A model generated the notes under the pieces. That model made no database searches and was not told the DNA's origin. It was given only the letters and a program-made list of their open reading frames with translations. Position numbers and translations under genes: made by a program. A stretch of 64,000 nucleotides of DNA from Myxococcaceae bacterium (lineage in GTDB: Bacteria; Myxococcota_A; Polyangia; Polyangiales; Ga0077539), in NCBI GenBank assembly GCA_004297725.1, contig SCUS01000151.1, forward strand, positions 62,001-126,000. Direction: 5' to 3'. Of the stretch, positions 1 through 8,886 are shown piece by piece; position 1 is the stretch's first letter, and each line of letters opens with the position of its first letter.

Positions 1-316
1 TGTTGTTGGTGCCGTTGGCGCCCTGCACCGCGAGCTCGCGCATGCGGGTGAGCAGCTCGTGGATCTGCTCGGCGGCGCCGTCCGCGGTCTGCGACATCGA
101 GATGGCGTCGCTCGCGTTGCGCGAGGCCACGATCACCGAGCGCGCCGAGGCGTTCATGAGCTTGCTGATGCCGAGGCCGGCGGCGTCGTCCGCGGCGCCG
201 TTGATGCGGAAGCCGCTCGAGAGCTTGTTGAAGTTCTCGCTCAGCCCGGCCGAGGTCTTGTTCAGGTTGCTCTGAGCGATCATCGAGGAGACGTTGGTTT
301 GGATGAACAGGCCCAT
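1..316 (-). CDS. fliC: Flagellin, N-terminal part (cut by window edge)
   Basis: Filament subunit. The visible 105 residues start MGLFIQTNVSSM and contain the classical D0/D1 flagellin N-terminus: a helical segment with NKTSAGLSENFNKLSSGFRING followed by DDAAGLGISKLM and QTADGAAEQIHELLTRMRELAVQGANG. The ATG at 316 follows an AAAGGA Shine-Dalgarno in the right place. The gene continues past base 1, so the variable domain and C-terminal helix are not visible. A candidate sigma-28 promoter lies about 80 bases upstream. The divergent neighbour is a glycosyltransferase-methyltransferase fusion that may modify this protein. Confidence 0.95.
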   Translation of the reverse strand, partial: MGLFIQTNVSSMIAQSNLNKTSAGLSENFNKLSSGFRINGAADDAAGLGISKLMNASARSVIVASRNASDAISMSQTADGAAEQIHELLTRMRELAVQGANGTNN

Positions 317-395
317 TGGAGTTCCTTTGTGCGTCTTGACGCGCGCCCCTGTGACGCCCGTCCGTGGGATCGCGGTGGATCCCTCAGCACCTTCC

Positions 396-422
396 TGTAC
401 GGCCACCCCTCCGAGGCCTTGA
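396..422 (-). promoter_or_regulatory. Candidate sigma-28 (FliA) promoter of the flagellin gene
   Basis: On the minus strand TCAAGGCC (422-415) is followed after exactly 11 bases by GCCGTACA (403-396). The enterobacterial FliA consensus is TAAAGTTT-N11-GCCGATAA, so the -35 core matches 4 of 5 and the -10 keeps GCCG and the final A. Transcription would start near 389 and leave a leader of about 70 bases before the ATG at 316. The presence of fliA and flgM in the window fits sigma-28 control, but the match is imperfect. Confidence 0.45.
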
Positions 423-518
423 ATCGATTTTTCCGGAGCCCTCTCCGAGCCCCCCCTCGGGGCCCTCCCTCACTGCCATTCCGTTGTGTGCCCGCGGGCG
501 CTCTGCCATGGTCGCGCG

Positions 519-3500
519 ATGGCGCACGAATCCGCTCTCCCGCCGCACCTTTCTGAACTCTTCCAGGACGCCGTGGAGCACCACCAGGCGGGGCGTGCGG
601 CGGAGGCCGAGGCGGCCTACCGCGCCTTGCTCCAGCAGGAGCCCGACTTCCCCGGCGCGCTCGCCAACCTCGGCGACCTCGTCCATGCCCGCGGCCTCAC
701 CGGGGAGGCCTTCGCCCTCTTCGACCGCGCCATCGCGCTGGCCCCCCACGACCCGGTGGCCCACATCAATCGCGGCCGCGCGCTGCTGCTCGAGGGGAGC
801 ACCGCCGAGGCCGAAGCGGCATTTCGCGCCGCCCTCGCCATCGATCCCGACGACGCCCGGGCGCTCAACAACCTGGGCGAGCTCCTGCTGAGGCGCAGCG
901 CCTTCGAGGAGGCCCACACCCTGCTCGCGCGCGCCGTACGCGTGGCGCCGGACTCCGCGTCGGCGCACACGACCTTCGGCAAGCTCCTGCTGCTGGGCGG
1001 GCGCATCAGCGACGCCCTCGTGCTGCTCGAGCGCGCCGTGGCCCTCGCGCCGGCGAGCGCCGCGGCCCGCTCCGTCCTCGCGGGCGCCCTATGGACCGAA
1101 GGGCGCATCGAGGAGTCCCTCCGTCAGCACCGGGAGGCGCTGCGGCTGAGCCCCGGCCTCTTCGAGACCTGGTCGCTGCTGCTCTTCACCATGCACTGCG
1201 GCGCCGGCCGCTCCCCCGATGAGCTCTTCGCCGAGCACCTCCGCTTCGGCCGGGCCCTGGAGCGCAGCGTCGCCGCCGAGCGCCGCGAGCTCATCGCCGA
1301 CCCGACGCCCGGCCGACGGCTGCGGGTAGGCCTCCTCTCGCCGGACCTGCGTCGGCACCCCGTCGGGCTCTTCGTGGCGCCGGTGCTCGAGGCCCGCTCG
1401 CGCGAGGCGTTCGAGCTCTTCGCCTACAGCAGCAAGGCCTCCGCGGACGACGTGCAGGCCCGGCTCCGCGCGGCCGTCGACCACTGGATCGACGCCTCCG
1501 ACCTCACCGACAAGGCCCTCACCGCCCGCATCCGGGAGGACCGCATCGACCTGCTGGTCGACCTCGCCGGCCACACCACCAACGGGCGCATGGGCGTGCT
1601 CGCCCGCCGGGCCGCCCCGGTGCAGCTCTCCTGGCTGGGCTACCCCGACACCACCGGGCTAGGCACCGTGGACTACCGCATCACCGACGCCGTGGCCGAC
1701 CCGCCCGGAGAGAGCGACGCGCGGCACACCGAGGAGCTCCTGCGGTTGCCTGGAGGCTTCATGGCCTGGAGGGCGACCTCCGCCCCGGCCGACCCGGAGC
1801 CGCCCTGCGTGAGCGCGGGTCACGTGACCTTCGCGAGCTTCAACAACGCCTCGAAGCTCTCCCCCGAGCTGGCCCGGTGCTGGGCGGAGATCCTTCGGGC
1901 GGTGCCCGGGTCGAGGATGATCCTGAAGCACCAGGCCTTCGAGCGGGAGGCCAACCGGGCGAGGGTGAGGGCGTGGTTCGAGGAGGGGGGCATCACCCCC
2001 GATCGGCTCGAATTCGTGGGCTTCGCGGCGCGCTGGCAGGACGCCTACGCGCTCTACGCCAGGGTCGACGTGGCGCTCGACTCCTTCCCCTACAACGGCG
2101 CGACCACCACCTGCGAGACGCTCTCGCACGGGGTTCCGGTCGTGGCGCTCCGGGGGGAGACGCACGCCGGGAGGGTGAGCGCCTCGATGCTCACCGCCCT
2201 GGGAGAGACCTCGCTCCTCGCCGAGACCGAGGCGGAGTACGTGGCCCTGGCGACCGCCCTGGCCCGCGACCCCGCGCGCCTCGCGACGCTGCGCGCCTCG
2301 CTGCCGAAGCGCTGGAGCGAGAGCACCGTGGGCTCGCCCGAGCGCCTGGCGAGGGAGCTCGAGGACGCGTACCGCACGGCCTGGAAGCGCACGCTCGAAG
2401 GGGCGCCTCGCAAGGTCGTACCCGCCACGGACGAGGCCACCCTCGGCGCGCACGACTACGACCTGGTCGAGTGCGAGGACGGGGTGATGGTGGCGGTCGC
2501 GCCCTCGCTGGAGAGCCCCACCGCCTATGTGCTTCGCGAGCAGGGCGGGTGGTTCGAGGAGGAGCGAGCCTTCGTCAGCGCGTTGACGCAGCCCGGGGCG
2601 AGGGTGCTCGACGTGGGCGCCAGCTACGGCCAGTACGCCCTTCCGCTGGCCAGGGCGGTCGGCGCCTCCGGGCGGGTGTGGGCCATCGAGCCCTCGGCGC
2701 GCACGGCGGCCTTCCTGCGGGCGAGCGTCGCCCGCAACGACTTCGCGCAGGTGACGGTGGTGCAGTCCGCGATCTCCGACCAGGTCGGCGAGGCCTCGCT
2801 CCACGTGGGGGCGTCGAGCGAGCTGGCGAGCCTCACGGCCGAGGCCGCGCTGCACTCCTCGACCGAGCGGGTGGCCGTGCAGACCCTCGACGCGCTCCGA
2901 GGGCCGCTCGACCTCCGCGGGGTCGATCTGGTGAAGCTCGACGCCGAGGGCGAGGAGGCCGCCATCGTCCGCGGAGGGGCCCGCTTCTTCGCCGAGGAGT
3001 CGCCGCTGGTGCTCGCCGCCCTCCGGCGCGATGGAGGCCTGCGACACGCCTTCCTGCTCCTCGGATACGACTGCTTCCGGCTGGTTCCGGGGCTTCAGGT
3101 GCTCGCGCCCGCGCCCTCCGACGACGGGCTCGATCGCTTCTCGCTCAACGTGTTCTTCTGCAAGCCCGACCGGGCCGAGGCGCTCGCCGCGAGGGGCCTC
3201 CTCGTGCTGCCGGGGCCGTCCCTCGACGCCCGAGGCGCGGCCGGCCGGTGGCGGGGCGACCTCGCCGACCGCCCCTACGTCAGCCAGATGCTCCCCTACT
3301 GGGAGGCCCGCCACGCCGGGCGCGACGCGCTCGAAGACGCGCTCGACCGCTGGTGCGACGCGCACGACACCGCGCTCCCGGTCGCGTCGCGGCTGCGCTC
3401 TCTGGAGACCTCGCTCGAGCTGCTCTCCGCCGCGCTCGACCAGCACCCCACGCTGCCCCGGCTGGTCACGGTGGCCCGCGTCGCGTGGGAGCTCGGGCTG

Positions 3501-3809
3501 CGCGAGACCGCCGTCGGGGCGCTGCGCACCGCGGTCGAGTGGTTCACCCACGGGGAGGGCATCTCCCTCGATGAGCCCTTCCTCGTGCCCTGTCCCCGCT
3601 TCGACGCGATCCGCATCCCGAGCAACGAGGTGACCTGGTGCTTCGCGGCGGTGCTGGAGCAGTTCGAGCGGCTCCGCAGCTTCTCGTCGTACTACGAGGG
3701 CAAGGGCTCTCGCCCCATCCTCGACTCGCTCTCGCAGCTCGGCTTTATGGGGGAGGAGATGCTCCGGCGGCGGGAGCTCATCGACGCCCGCTTCGGCCCG
3801 GAGGAGTGA
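519..3809 (+). CDS. TPR - O-GlcNAc transferase (SPINDLY/GT41-like) - FkbM methyltransferase fusion
   Basis: A 1096-residue cytoplasmic protein. Residues about 15-215 are tandem TPRs. Residues about 265-625 are a GT41-type OGT domain with DLRRHPVG (His280), GYPDTTGL, SFNNASKLSP, ILKHQAF and DSFPYNGATTTCETL. Residues about 640-880 are an FkbM-family SAM methyltransferase with VLDVGASYGQY (696-706) and VKLDAEGEE (805 on). The last 200 residues are a helical region I do not recognise. The ATG at 519 was chosen because it begins right at the first TPR; an upstream GTG at 486 is possible. Adjacent to flagellin and the hook genes, it probably glycosylates flagellin on Ser/Thr and O-methylates the sugar. 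The target is inferred from position. Confidence 0.85.
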   Translation: MAHESALPPHLSELFQDAVEHHQAGRAAEAEAAYRALLQQEPDFPGALANLGDLVHARGLTGEAFALFDRAIALAPHDPVAHINRGRALLLEGSTAEAEAAFRAALAIDPDDARALNNLGELLLRRSAFEEAHTLLARAVRVAPDSASAHTTFGKLLLLGGRISDALVLLERAVALAPASAAARSVLAGALWTEGRIEESLRQHREALRLSPGLFETWSLLLFTMHCGAGRSPDELFAEHLRFGRALERSVAAERRELIADPTPGRRLRVGLLSPDLRRHPVGLFVAPVLEARSREAFELFAYSSKASADDVQARLRAAVDHWIDASDLTDKALTARIREDRIDLLVDLAGHTTNGRMGVLARRAAPVQLSWLGYPDTTGLGTVDYRITDAVADPPGESDARHTEELLRLPGGFMAWRATSAPADPEPPCVSAGHVTFASFNNASKLSPELARCWAEILRAVPGSRMILKHQAFEREANRARVRAWFEEGGITPDRLEFVGFAARWQDAYALYARVDVALDSFPYNGATTTCETLSHGVPVVALRGETHAGRVSASMLTALGETSLLAETEAEYVALATALARDPARLATLRASLPKRWSESTVGSPERLARELEDAYRTAWKRTLEGAPRKVVPATDEATLGAHDYDLVECEDGVMVAVAPSLESPTAYVLREQGGWFEEERAFVSALTQPGARVLDVGASYGQYALPLARAVGASGRVWAIEPSARTAAFLRASVARNDFAQVTVVQSAISDQVGEASLHVGASSELASLTAEAALHSSTERVAVQTLDALRGPLDLRGVDLVKLDAEGEEAAIVRGGARFFAEESPLVLAALRRDGGLRHAFLLLGYDCFRLVPGLQVLAPAPSDDGLDRFSLNVFFCKPDRAEALAARGLLVLPGPSLDARGAAGRWRGDLADRPYVSQMLPYWEARHAGRDALEDALDRWCDAHDTALPVASRLRSLETSLELLSAALDQHPTLPRLVTVARVAWELGLRETAVGALRTAVEWFTHGEGISLDEPFLVPCPRFDAIRIPSNEVTWCFAAVLEQFERLRSFSSYYEGKGSRPILDSLSQLGFMGEEMLRRRELIDARFGPEE

Positions 3810-4685
3810 TCAGCGCCTGACCGACGAGACCTGGAGCAGCTCGCGCGTCACGGCGATGGCGCGCTCGTAGCCCGCCCTGGTGACGGACAGCGCGGTGAAG
3901 GCCTCGGTGGCGTCGGCCTCGGTCTCCGAGGCGCGGGCGCTGCTCACCGAGATCAGCGCCGCGGCGGTGACGTCGACCGAGGAGTGCAGGCGCTCGGCGC
4001 CGATGCCGGTGTTGACCTGCGCGGTGACCAGCTGCCGGTGACCGGCCTCCATGTTGGCGATCGCCGTCTGGATGCCGCCGAGGTTGTTGCCCGTGAGGGC
4101 CGTCGCGAAGGCCTGCAGGTCGGCGAGGATGTCGCGTCCGCCCGCGACCGTGAAGGCCGTCGCGCCGCTGGCGTTGGAGCGCGCGGTGACGCCGTCGGCG
4201 ACCTCCACCGGCACCGCGGTGTCGTTGCCGGTGAAGACCCCGGCGGCGGTGAAGGGCGCGGTGGCGGTGGCGGTTCCGCCGAAGAGGTAGCCGGTGGCGC
4301 CGCGGGTGTTGGCGAAGCCCAGCAGGGCGTCGCGGAGCGAGGTGATCTGGCCGGCCATGTTGGCGCGCGTCTGCGCGTCGACGCTGCCGTTGGCCGCCTG
4401 CACCGCGAGCGATCGGGCCTCCTCCAGCAGGTCGCCCGCGCTCGCCAGGACGGACTCCGCCAGGTCGAGGTCTCCGCCCGCGCGGTTGAGGGTGTGCGAG
4501 CGGTTGTTCATTCGCTGGATCTGCGCGTCGTGGCGGACCTTCATCGACCACGCGACCGGGTCGTCGGAGGGGGCGTTGACCCGCAGCCCCGAGGAGGCGA
4601 CGCGGCTGGCGTCGGTGAACTGCTGCACCGCGCGGCTCTGCCCCACGCGGGCGGCGTCGAGGGCCATCTTGTCGGTGATGCGCAT
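3810..4685 (-). CDS. flgL: Flagellar hook-associated protein 3 (hook-filament junction)
   Basis: 291 residues. The N-terminus MRITDKMALDAARVGQSRAVQQFTDASRVASSGLRVN and the C-terminal coiled segment SARASETEADATEAFTALSVTRAGYERAIAVTRELL are the paired flagellin-like helices of FlgL. FlgL caps the FlgK ring and carries the filament. The ATG at 4685 overlaps the flgK stop, and the gene is last of the minus-strand flbD-flgL operon. It converges, with no gap, on the end of the OGT-methyltransferase gene. Length is normal for the family. Confidence 0.93.
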   Translation of the reverse strand: MRITDKMALDAARVGQSRAVQQFTDASRVASSGLRVNAPSDDPVAWSMKVRHDAQIQRMNNRSHTLNRAGGDLDLAESVLASAGDLLEEARSLAVQAANGSVDAQTRANMAGQITSLRDALLGFANTRGATGYLFGGTATATAPFTAAGVFTGNDTAVPVEVADGVTARSNASGATAFTVAGGRDILADLQAFATALTGNNLGGIQTAIANMEAGHRQLVTAQVNTGIGAERLHSSVDVTAAALISVSSARASETEADATEAFTALSVTRAGYERAIAVTRELLQVSSVRR

Positions 4686-6067
4686 CAGAAGGACTTCATC
4701 AGGGTGTCGAGGAGCTCGTCGGCCACCCGCAGCACGCGGGTCGAAGCCTCGAAGGCCCTCTGGAACTTCGACAGGTTGACCATCTCCTCGTCGAGCGAGA
4801 CGCCCGAGGCGCTCTCCCGCAGGGTCTCGGCCTGCTGCACGGTCTCGTCGCGGAGCTGCTCCTCCGCGTTGGCCGCCTGAAGCCGCACCCCGAGGTCGGA
4901 GGCCACGGCGCCGAAGCGCTCGGCCGGCGGCGTGGTCCCGCCCGCGAGGGCGCGGCTGGAGAGGCCCGCGAGCTGGAGCGCGACGGTGTTGCCGCCCGGC
5001 AGGTCGGTCGCAGCGCCCGCGGCGCCGACCCGGTCGGGCTGGCCCGCGAGGGCGGGGTTGAGGGCCATCGCCCGGGCGGCGCCGACCGCCACCGCGGGGG
5101 CCGAGAAGAGGTTGCGGCCGGTCACCCCGTCGAGCCCGAAGCCCGAGGCGTGCGCGGTGTTGACCGCGGTGGAGAGGTCGAAGGCGAAGCGGTCGAGGGC
5201 GGCCTGCACGCTGGGGACGTCCACGTCGCGGGCCTCGCGCAGCCCGCCGAGGGTGCCCTGGTTCATCGCGGCCGTGGCGTCGGTGGTCGCGCCGCCGGGC
5301 TGCTGCACCTGGAGCCGGAGGTTGTTGGCCGGGTCGAGGGTCACCGAGACCGACGAGGCGTTGCCGCCCTCGACCAGCACCGTGCCCGCGGAGAAGAGCG
5401 TGACCTGGCCGCTGGCGTCCTCGACCGCGCGAGCGCCGAGGCGGTCGCCGACCTCCTGCACAAGCTGGTCGCGCTGGTCTCGCAGGTCGGCCCCGGCGTC
5501 TCCGAGCGAGGTCGCCTCGGCGATGGAGCGGTTGAGCGTCGCGATGCGGGCGAGGCGCTCGTTGACCTCTCCGGCCACGCCGCGCGCCTGGTCGAAGAGG
5601 CCGTCGCGCTGCGCCGCGAGGTCGCTGGCGGTGGTCGAGACCTGCTGCGCGAGGGCGCCTGCGCGCTGGAGCACCGCGAGCCGGGCGGAGGTGTCCGAGG
5701 GGGCGCCGCTCAGGGTGTCGAGGCTCTGGAAGAAGCTGTTGACCCGGTCGGAGATGGTGCCGCTGCTCGGGGCGATGGCGGCCTCGGTGGCCGAGAGCGC
5801 CGAGGCGCGCGCGGAGGCGGCGCCGCGGCGGCCGTGCTCCTCGACGACGCGGCCGTGGGCGAAGCGGCTGAAGGTGCGGGAGATGCCGTTCACCGAGACG
5901 CCGCCGTTGCTGTCCCGGCCGAAGGGGCGCGCGGAGAGCAGCACGCCGCGGCGGACGTAGCCGGGCGTGTTGACGTTGGCGATGTTCTGGCCGGTGACGG
6001 AGACGCCGGAGGACTGCGCCTGCATCCCGTCGCGGGCTACGCCGAGGAGGGAGAAGAGGGAGCTCAT
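4685..6067 (-). CDS. flgK: Flagellar hook-associated protein 1
   Basis: 460 residues, first hook-filament junction ring. The N-terminus has LLGVARDGMQAQSSGVSVTGQNIANVNTPGYVRR, the rod/hook family signature with the NxxNxxTPGY motif. The C-terminus EEMVNLSKFQRAFEASTRVLRVADELLDTLM is the matching FlgK helix. It follows flgN (export chaperone for FlgK/FlgL) and precedes flgL, the usual order. It is shorter than the enterobacterial protein (about 550), mainly in the variable middle domain. Confidence 0.95.
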   Translation of the reverse strand: MSSLFSLLGVARDGMQAQSSGVSVTGQNIANVNTPGYVRRGVLLSARPFGRDSNGGVSVNGISRTFSRFAHGRVVEEHGRRGAASARASALSATEAAIAPSSGTISDRVNSFFQSLDTLSGAPSDTSARLAVLQRAGALAQQVSTTASDLAAQRDGLFDQARGVAGEVNERLARIATLNRSIAEATSLGDAGADLRDQRDQLVQEVGDRLGARAVEDASGQVTLFSAGTVLVEGGNASSVSVTLDPANNLRLQVQQPGGATTDATAAMNQGTLGGLREARDVDVPSVQAALDRFAFDLSTAVNTAHASGFGLDGVTGRNLFSAPAVAVGAARAMALNPALAGQPDRVGAAGAATDLPGGNTVALQLAGLSSRALAGGTTPPAERFGAVASDLGVRLQAANAEEQLRDETVQQAETLRESASGVSLDEEMVNLSKFQRAFEASTRVLRVADELLDTLMKSF

Positions 6068-6083
6068 GGTGGGTCCTAAGGTC

Positions 6084-6407
6084 TCAGCCGCGGACGGAGA
6101 GGCCCGCGGAGGAGGGCGCTGGGGCGTAGGGGGTGGCGGGAGACCCGTCGTGGAAGGCCGAGAGGACGTCGCGGAGGCAGTCGCGGGCGTGGGCGAGGAG
6201 CACGGCGTTTCGGCGGAGCCCGGCGGCCAGGTCGCGGAAGCGAGGCGCGAGCTCGGTGCGGCCGCGGGTGCTCTCGCGAATCGCCAGGAAGAGGTCGGCC
6301 TTCTCCGCGGCGATGTCGTGCACGCGGGCGCCGTCGAGGCGGCGGATGGCCCCCCGCTCTTCCTCCAGGAGACGATCGAACTGTCCGAACATCTGCTCCG
6401 GGTCCAT
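6084..6407 (-). CDS. flgN: FlgN-like flagellar export chaperone
   Basis: A 107-residue, mostly helical protein beginning MDPEQMFGQFDRLLEEERGAIRRLDGARVHDIAAEKADLF, which resembles the FlgN fold (LxxLLxxExxALxxxD...L..K..L). FlgN chaperones FlgK and FlgL to the export gate. An upstream ATG at 6479 would add 24 low-complexity residues and run into flgM, so the ATG at 6407, preceded by a purine-rich stretch, is preferred. Assignment rests on this weak helical pattern plus position between flgM and flgK. Confidence 0.75.
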   Translation of the reverse strand: MDPEQMFGQFDRLLEEERGAIRRLDGARVHDIAAEKADLFLAIRESTRGRTELAPRFRDLAAGLRRNAVLLAHARDCLRDVLSAFHDGSPATPYAPAPSSAGLSVRG

Positions 6408-6438
6408 CAGAACCTTTGACTCCCCTCTTCGTTGCGGT

Positions 6439-6705
6439 TCAGCCGCCGCGGGCGATGCGCTCCGCGATCTCCCTCGCATCGACGCGGAAGGTGCCCGCTT
6501 CGATGGAGGCCTTCAGCCGCGAGACCTTCGCGGCGTCGATGTCACCGTCGGCCGCGAGCGAGAGCGCTCGGCTCTCGGCGGACACCCGGACGTGGACGCT
6601 CTCGTCCGCGGAGGCCGTCGGCTCGTCGGCGCGGCCGGAGGCGGGGCGAGCGGGGCCCTTCGCGGGTTCGAGGCCGGGGGTCGGGGTTACGAAGGGGATG
6701 CGCAT
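6439..6705 (-). CDS. flgM: Anti-sigma-28 factor FlgM
   Basis: 88 residues. The C-terminal half, VSAESRALSLAADGDIDAAKVSRLKASIEAGTFRVDAREIAERIARG, is the sigma-28 binding region of FlgM, including the characteristic R(V)xxLKxxIxxGxYxVDxxxIAxxI pattern. The first 40 residues are Pro/Ala-rich and probably disordered. FlgM holds FliA inactive until it is exported through the finished hook. The cognate sigma gene fliA lies at the end of the other operon in this window. Confidence 0.9.
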   Translation of the reverse strand: MRIPFVTPTPGLEPAKGPARPASGRADEPTASADESVHVRVSAESRALSLAADGDIDAAKVSRLKASIEAGTFRVDAREIAERIARGG

Positions 6706-6723
6706 GGTTCGATCCTCAGAGGC

Positions 6724-7080
6724 TCAGGGAGTGTCCTGTCCCCCACCAGAACGCCCACCCCCGGCGGAACTTGAACGAGAAATCGCCCCGTCCTCCCCGG
6801 AGGCCGCGATGCGCCCGATCTGTCCCGCCAGCACGGCCTCGAGCTGCCGCGTGAGCCCGATGCCCCCGGCCTGGCTGACCCCGGTGGCCAGGGCGTCGAC
6901 CGCCATGTCCCCGTAGCTCCCCGCCGCGCTGCCCATCTTCGCCGTGTGGAGGAGCTGCCGCAGCAGCATCGCCTCGAACTCGCTGGCCACCCGATGCAGG
7001 TCGCTGGGAGCCGTGGCGGGGCGGGTCGCCGCGCTCGCTGGAGTCGCCGTCGGGCCCACCGGGTTGATCGCGTCGCTCAT
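6724..7080 (-). CDS. flgJ: Rod-binding protein, FlgJ N-terminal type
   Basis: 118 residues. A short Pro/Thr/Ala-rich head is followed by LHRVASEFEAMLLRQLLHTAKMG and the Gly-rich GLTRQLEAVLAGQIG, the rod-binding (Rod-binding/FlgJ N) domain that scaffolds rod assembly in the periplasm. No muramidase domain is attached; a glucosaminidase-domain protein at 32431-33117 probably supplies it. The ATG at 7080 overlaps the flgI stop in an ATGA. Confidence 0.88.
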   Translation of the reverse strand: MSDAINPVGPTATPASAATRPATAPSDLHRVASEFEAMLLRQLLHTAKMGSAAGSYGDMAVDALATGVSQAGGIGLTRQLEAVLAGQIGRIAASGEDGAISRSSSAGGGRSGGGQDTP

Positions 7081-8180
7081 TGGATCTCCACGTCGGCCTC
7101 GATGGCGTTGGCGCCCCGGAGGGCCTCGAGCACGCTGGCGAGCTCCCTCGGAGGGAGGCCGAGACGGCCCAGCGCGGCCGAGACGTCGGCCAGGGTCGGC
7201 GCCCCGGAGAGGTAGGTCACGCTCGGCGTCGGGTCCGTCGCGGTGACGGTGCTGTTGGGCACCACCGCGGTCGTGCCCGCGGCCAGGGCGTTGGGCTGCA
7301 CCACCGTCGGCGTCTCCCGGATCACCACGGTCATGTTGCCGTGCACCACCACCGCGGGGGAGATGCGCACGTCGCCGCCGGCCACGATGGTCCCGGTGCG
7401 CTCGTTGATGATCACGCGGGCCTGCCGCACCGGGGCGACGTCGAGGTCTTCGAGGGCGGCGATGAAGTCCACGAGCTCGGTCCCCTCGGGGACGCGCACC
7501 GAGACCGCGCCGCTGTCCCGGGTGCTGGCCGTCCCGGCGCCGTAGCGCTGGTTGACCGCCGCGGCGATGCGCGAGGCCACGGTGAACCCGGGGCGACGGA
7601 GGTTGAGCCGCAGCGATCCGTCGGTGACCAGCGTGGCCGGGATCTCGTGCTCGACGGTGCCGCCCTCGGCGATGCGACCGACGGTGATGGTCCCGCTGCG
7701 GACGGTGGTGCCCGAGAAGCCCTGCGCGAAGAAGCCGCCGGTGGTGATGGCCCCCTGGGCGAGCGCGTAGGCCCGCTGGTCGGCGCCGCGGAGGATCGTC
7801 TGCAGCAGCACGCCCCCGGCGAGGGAGCGGGCGTTGCCGATGGACGAGACGGTCACGTCGAGGGTGGTGCCCTGGCGGGCGAAGGCCGGGATGGACGCGG
7901 TCACCATCACCGCCGCCACGTTGCGCAGCCTGAACTGGCTCGGGTCGGCCTGGACCCCGAGGCGTCGCAGCATGGCGATCACCGACTGCGCGGTGAAGGG
8001 CGCGTTGAGGTCGTCGCCGGTGTTGGCGAGGCCGGTGACGAGGCCGTAGCCGAGGAGCTGGTTGCCGCGCGCTCCGGAGACGTCCGCGAGGTCGCGGAGG
8101 TGCTCGGCGCCCGCGGCGCCGGGGCGGGCGAGCAGCGCGAGGGCGAGGAGGGCGATCGTGAGGAGGGGGGTGGTTCGCAC
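7077..8180 (-). CDS. flgI: Flagellar P-ring protein
   Basis: 367 residues with a signal peptide (residues 1 to about 25, ending AGAAG-AEHLRDLADVSGARGNQLLGYGLVTGL). The mature protein contains the family blocks GNARSLAGGVLLQTILRGADQ and a C-terminal PTLADVSAALGRLGLPPRELASVLEALRGANAI. FlgI forms the P ring around the rod in the peptidoglycan layer. Start is GTG at 8180. It sits between flgH (L ring) and flgJ, normal order and length. Confidence 0.95.
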   Translation of the reverse strand: MRTTPLLTIALLALALLARPGAAGAEHLRDLADVSGARGNQLLGYGLVTGLANTGDDLNAPFTAQSVIAMLRRLGVQADPSQFRLRNVAAVMVTASIPAFARQGTTLDVTVSSIGNARSLAGGVLLQTILRGADQRAYALAQGAITTGGFFAQGFSGTTVRSGTITVGRIAEGGTVEHEIPATLVTDGSLRLNLRRPGFTVASRIAAAVNQRYGAGTASTRDSGAVSVRVPEGTELVDFIAALEDLDVAPVRQARVIINERTGTIVAGGDVRISPAVVVHGNMTVVIRETPTVVQPNALAAGTTAVVPNSTVTATDPTPSVTYLSGAPTLADVSAALGRLGLPPRELASVLEALRGANAIEADVEIQ

Positions 8181-8187
8181 GGCGCGC

Positions 8188-8886
8188 TCAGAAGGGGTTG
8201 ATGATGTCGAGCAGGCGCATCAGCCAGCCGCGGTGCTGGGTGTCGGCCACCTCGCCCTCGCCGCTGAACTCCACCTGGGCGTCGGCGATGCGCGACGAGG
8301 CCACGGTGTTGTCGCGGGCGATGTCCGCGCGACGAACGAGCCCGGAGATGTACAGGTGGTACTGCTCGTTGTTGACCCGAACGGTCTTGGTCCCTTCGAG
8401 GAAGAGGTCGCCGTTGGGCATCTCGCGAACGATGCGCACCGCGACGTTGCCGTCGAGCGCTCCGGTGCGGGCGGTGTTGCCGTCGGCGTTGAAGCTGGTG
8501 CGGCTCGCGAAGGCCAGCAGCTGCGAGGGATCGAGCTCGGGGTAGGCCGTGCGGAGCGCGGGGATCAGCCCCAGCACGTTGGTGAGCCCGCTCTCGTGGC
8601 TCGACTCCCGGAGCGTGCGCGTCGTGGCGCCGCCCCGGGCGTTGGCCTGCTCGTCGATGACCACCACCACGAGGTCGCCCACCCGCACCGCGCGGGTGTC
8701 CTCCATGTAGCCCGCGACGGCGTCGCTGAAGAGCGATCCGTTGGCCGGGCGCGAGGCCGGGTCGGCCTGGGCGTAGGCGCCGCCCGAGTAGTCGCGGTGC
8801 CGCGCGGGGGGCATCGTGAGGGCGCGCGTCGCGCAGGCGCTGCTGAGGCTTACCCAGGCGGCAAGGCAGAGGGTCGATCGACGCAT
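8188..8886 (-). CDS. flgH: Flagellar L-ring lipoprotein
   Basis: 232 residues. The N-terminus MRRSTLCLAAWVSLSSAC is a lipoprotein signal with its Cys near residue 18. The body has GSLFSDAVAGYMEDTRAVRVGDLVVVVIDEQANARGGATT and a C-terminus ending WLMRLLDIINPF, typical of FlgH. It forms the L ring in the outer membrane, so the organism is a diderm. The ATG at 8886 forms TGATG with the flgA stop; a GTG at 8889 is the alternative start. Confidence 0.94.
   Translation of the reverse strand: MRRSTLCLAAWVSLSSACATRALTMPPARHRDYSGGAYAQADPASRPANGSLFSDAVAGYMEDTRAVRVGDLVVVVIDEQANARGGATTRTLRESSHESGLTNVLGLIPALRTAYPELDPSQLLAFASRTSFNADGNTARTGALDGNVAVRIVREMPNGDLFLEGTKTVRVNNEQYHLYISGLVRRADIARDNTVASSRIADAQVEFSGEGEVADTQHRGWLMRLLDIINPF

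Noticed and set aside
1659-3551. Long minus-strand open frame of 630 codons opposite the OGT-methyltransferase gene
   Set aside because: Its translation is Arg/Gly/Glu/His-rich with no domain. It is the antisense shadow of a gene whose own frame shows clear family motifs, as is common in very GC-rich DNA.
1877-3574. Plus-strand 565-codon frame inside the same gene
   Set aside because: Arg/Gly-rich shadow; the catalytic motifs are in the other frame.
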